Part shown: piece by piece, positions 61,492 to 64,000 of the stretch
Layout: every line of letters begins with the position of its first letter
Numbering within the stretch: the stretch's first letter is position 1
NCBI RefSeq assembly: GCF_905220995.1
Contig: NZ_CAJNBJ010000017.1
Span: forward strand, 124,001 to 188,000
Direction of reading: 5' to 3'
DNA length: 64,000 nucleotides
DNA from: Nitrospira defluvii
GTDB lineage: Bacteria > Nitrospirota > Nitrospiria > Nitrospirales > Nitrospiraceae
Made by a program: the position numbers and the translations under genes
Notes under the pieces: generated by a model
The model's database searches: none
Told to the model about the DNA's origin: nothing
What the model saw: only the letters and a program-made list of their open reading frames with translations

Positions 61492-62808
61492 ATGGAACAG
61501 TTATCGGGGTTTCCTTATTTCCCAGTGCAGTTTACGAAGGATGCTGCCGTCCACAATCAGGCCGATGTCGCCGCCTTGCAGGAGTTCCTCCAACGGGACG
61601 AGACGACCGATCTCATCGTTATCTCGCATGGCTGGAACAACAATATGGAGGAGGCCAAGGCGCTCTATGCCACCTTGTTGGCCAATGTCCGCTCGGTGCT
61701 CGATGCCGGCACGTTCGCGGCGCTCGCGAACCGGAAATGGGCCGTGCTTGGCGTGTTATGGCCGTCCAAGAAATTCGAGGAGAAGGAGCTGATTCCCAGC
61801 GGCGCCGCCGGAGCCGGTTCGGTCGTCGGCGTGGCGGCCTTGAAGGCGAAGCTGGAAGGGCTCAAGGGCGTGTTCGATGCACCGCAGGCCGACCGGACGC
61901 TCGACGAGCTGCAACGTCTCTTGCCGAAGCTGGAGGACAGCACAGCCGCGCAGAAGGAGTTTGTCGATAAAGTCCGCTCGCTGGTTCAGAAGCACACTTT
62001 GGAAGCGGAGGATGGGTCAGAGGTCTTCTTCAAAGTGCCATCGGGTGAGCTGTTGGAAAAGTTGCGCAAGCCGGTGTCCTTTACCGTGGCCCGCCCGCCG
62101 GCGAATGCCGGTGGGGCGGCGGGAATCGGCACCGGGGGGGCCGCCGGATTAGGGGAGTTTTTCAGCGGGATCTGGTCCGGCGTACGGAACGCCCTCAACT
62201 ACACCACCTACTATCAGATGAAGGAGCGAGCGGGATTGGTCGGGGCCAATGGGGTCAATCCGATCCTTCGCGCCGTACAAGCCGCCAGGCCGGACTTGAG
62301 GCTGCATCTGATCGGTCACAGTTTCGGCGGGCGCCTCGTGGCCGCTGCGGTCGCCGGTGCCGATGACGCGACGCTGCTCCGTGTGCAGACGCTCTCTCTC
62401 TTACAAGCCGCTTTTTCTCACTACGGATTTTCGGAAAAATGGGATGGCACGCACAACGGATTCTTTCACCGAGTGGTCAGCGGCCGAGCGGTTGCAGGCC
62501 CGACGATTATTACGTGCACGGCGAACGACAAGGCCGTCGGCCTCGCCTATCCCATTGCGTCCCTGCTCGCCGGCCAGGTGGCGGCCGGGATCGGGGACAA
62601 AAACGACAAGTACGGCGGCATCGGCCGCAACGGGGCCCAGAAGACACCTCGAACCGTGGACATGTCTCTCCTTGAGGCGACCGGTTCTTACCAGCTGACG
62701 AACGGCCTGATACACAACCTTTCGACCGATCGACTCATCAAGGATCACGGGGATGTTGCCAATAGGGAAGTCGCGTTTGCCGTGGCTTCGGCTATCGCCG
62801 CCGCGTGA
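61492..62808 (+). CDS. Alpha/beta hydrolase paired with the subtilase
   Basis: A 438-residue protein. The start at 61492 has GGAGGG five bases upstream. The hydrolase core shows LIVISHGWNNNMEEAKALY (oxyanion loop), a nucleophile elbow LIGHSFGGRLVAAAV and a late His in HNLSTDRLIKDHG. A long insert (about residues 110-260) with an Ala/Gly-rich segment (PPANAGGAAGIGTGG) separates strands and may form a lid. No signal peptide. Class 3 lipase or serine esterase-like; substrate unknown. Confidence 0.7.
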   Translation: MEQLSGFPYFPVQFTKDAAVHNQADVAALQEFLQRDETTDLIVISHGWNNNMEEAKALYATLLANVRSVLDAGTFAALANRKWAVLGVLWPSKKFEEKELIPSGAAGAGSVVGVAALKAKLEGLKGVFDAPQADRTLDELQRLLPKLEDSTAAQKEFVDKVRSLVQKHTLEAEDGSEVFFKVPSGELLEKLRKPVSFTVARPPANAGGAAGIGTGGAAGLGEFFSGIWSGVRNALNYTTYYQMKERAGLVGANGVNPILRAVQAARPDLRLHLIGHSFGGRLVAAAVAGADDATLLRVQTLSLLQAAFSHYGFSEKWDGTHNGFFHRVVSGRAVAGPTIITCTANDKAVGLAYPIASLLAGQVAAGIGDKNDKYGGIGRNGAQKTPRTVDMSLLEATGSYQLTNGLIHNLSTDRLIKDHGDVANREVAFAVASAIAAA

Positions 62809-62974
62809 ATGTTACGAGAGAGGTCGGACTGTAGAACGCGCTGAGGGGAAGCCTCACCAGACATGGCCTCGCTCAGTCCGAGGGGGCGCGGCGACGCCGA
62901 TCTCCTATCCAGGTCGGCGGCGTACGGGTCGGATTGTCGCGGCGGAAGATCGGGATACGTTGGGGGATATCGCC

Positions 62975-64000
62975 TTAGAGTTCCTCGCCGTATTTCAAGA
63001 AGTGCTGTTCCTTAGCACCGGCAATCCAATTGTCATGGCGGATGCGGTCGGGGAATGTGTTGAGCTCCGACGCCATCTGTTCGACGTCTTGATCCTTCCA
63101 TTCGGCGATCTGGCGAAAGGTGAACATCCCCATGCGATTGAGCACCCGTTCCATCACGGGCCCGATGCCATGGATTTGCTTGAGATCATCCTTTTGCGTC
63201 GTCCGATGTTTCCCCGTGTCGCGTCCGGTCGTCGAGTTGCCGTGCATGCCCGAGTCAGTCGTGCCGACCAATTTAGCCTGGGCCCCATGCCGCTGGGCGA
63301 CGCGATATTCGACGAGTCGTTTGCGTAGGGCGGCGATCTCTTCCTCCCGTTCGCTGACATCCATGACCCGTCGCTCCTCCGCCTCGCGGAGCGCGATTTC
63401 CTTTTTTTCCACTTCGCTGCGGAACACTTCCAGCTCTTCCACGGTCGCTCGCAGTCGCTGGATGTCCTGATCCCGCTGTTCGACGGTTTCGGTAAAACGT
63501 GAGAGATCTTCCTGATTTTGTGTTCGCAGGCGGGCCAACTCGGCCTCGATCTCCGTGATGCGGGACTGACGCCGGTCCAGTTCCTGTTCCTTGTTCTGGA
63601 GGGTGGATGCGGCTTGTGCGCGTGTGCGTTCCAGGTCCTGTTCCAGCCGGCTGCTCCGTTCCCTGAACGGTTCCAGTTCCTGGGTCTGTGCCCGGAGACG
63701 GGCGATCTCGGCATCTTTCGGCGCCAGCTGTTCCACCCAGGTTTTGAGGGTGGCGATTTCCTGGTCGCGGCTGATAAGCACGTCTTCGGCATTTTCCATT
63801 TGGGCCTGCATTTCGGCGAAGCCCGCCTGTTGCGCCTTGAACTTGTTCTCGGCTTCCTCGACTTCCCGCCGGAGCGTATCGCGCTCCCGTTCGATGGCAT
63901 GGAGGCGCACACCCTTTTCCCGCACTTCGGTTTGCAATGCCGTCAGTTGTTCCACCTTTGTCGCAAGGTCGGCGGTCAGGTCCTTGAGCGCCGCCTCGGA
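62975..64000 (-). CDS. Long coiled-coil protein with a C-terminal helix-hairpin-helix domain, 5' end beyond the window
   Basis: The reverse frame is open from 62975 to the window edge. Most of it is a continuous coiled coil (for example REVEEAENKFKAQQAGFAEM and LEQDLERTRAQAASTLQNKE). The C-terminal about 70 residues, DLKQIHGIGPVMERVLNRMG then FTFRQIAEWKDQDVEQMASE, with FPDRIRHDNWI, form the small helix-hairpin-helix fold common at the ends of structural or DNA-binding bacterial proteins. An internal GTG at 63955 could be a start, but the frame continues upstream of it, so I call it partial. Confidence 0.75.
   Translation of the reverse strand, partial: SEAALKDLTADLATKVEQLTALQTEVREKGVRLHAIERERDTLRREVEEAENKFKAQQAGFAEMQAQMENAEDVLISRDQEIATLKTWVEQLAPKDAEIARLRAQTQELEPFRERSSRLEQDLERTRAQAASTLQNKEQELDRRQSRITEIEAELARLRTQNQEDLSRFTETVEQRDQDIQRLRATVEELEVFRSEVEKKEIALREAEERRVMDVSEREEEIAALRKRLVEYRVAQRHGAQAKLVGTTDSGMHGNSTTGRDTGKHRTTQKDDLKQIHGIGPVMERVLNRMGMFTFRQIAEWKDQDVEQMASELNTFPDRIRHDNWIAGAKEQHFLKYGEEL

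Noticed and set aside
1-64000. tRNA, rRNA or integrase genes marking an island
   Set aside because: I looked for the tRNA T-loop pattern and for integrase motifs on both strands and saw none; reading by eye cannot exclude a degenerate tRNA.

Overview
The window is GC-rich bacterial chromosome with dense coding on both strands. Gene content fits a Gram-negative respiratory autotroph-like bacterium, most probably of the phylum Nitrospirota (Nitrospira-like). The hints are an NnrS protein, a CuA-like cupredoxin, a membrane c-heme protein fused in an operon with an FAD/Fe-S oxidase, a NapH/CcoG-type polyferredoxin, an outer-membrane porin and many lineage-type secreted proteins of unknown function. 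The phylum is an inference from style and content; no rRNA, tRNA or other phylogenetic marker was found that proves it. Many genes start just downstream of a TGNTANNNT (extended -10) promoter.

Layout. 1-4.4 kb: a 2-hydroxyacid dehydrogenase (cut by the left edge) diverges from a fused FAD/Fe-S 2-hydroxyacid oxidase, a two-heme membrane protein and a MoaD/ThiS-fold protein. 4.5-11.3 kb: WYL regulator, VapBC toxin-antitoxin, dicarboxylate/amino-acid symporter, exported beta-propeller, and a trypsin-like protease with six C-terminal repeats that is broken by one frameshift. 11.6-22.6 kb: an accessory/defence island built around three copies of one DNA repeat that encodes an exported Asn/Pro-repeat protein. 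Behind copy A sits a MNT/HEPN pair, behind the truncated copy B a HigB/HigA-type pair with a clear promoter-operator, and behind copy C a five-gene type I restriction-modification operon (hsdR, FRG-domain gene, hsdM, DUF1016 nuclease, hsdS).

22.8-31 kb: DUF1232 protein, HflX GTPase, an orphan intergenic stretch with a strong terminator, a heavily frameshifted UdgX/DUF4130 pseudogene, phosphatidylserine synthase, a chemoreceptor and a DUF2252 protein. 31-39 kb: an SGNH hydrolase with a 59-residue DUF5989 gene, a polyferredoxin, a fragment duplicated from the DUF2252 gene, a tyrosine phosphatase and several small or exported unknowns. 39-53 kb is mostly housekeeping: pseudouridine synthase, amine-oxidase-type flavoprotein, peptide deformylase, GcvR-like ACT protein, HrpB helicase, ferritin-like protein, porin, AccA and DnaE.

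53-64 kb: a 146-bp palindrome-rich element, a 1031-residue membrane protein of unknown function, a second membrane protein behind a long hairpin, NnrS, a cytoplasmic-looking subtilase paired with an alpha/beta hydrolase, and a coiled-coil helix-hairpin-helix protein cut by the right edge. The strongest candidates for something undescribed are the triplicated repeat-gene cassette that carries the defence modules, the FRG gene embedded in the type I R-M operon, the subtilase/hydrolase pair and the large membrane-protein locus.
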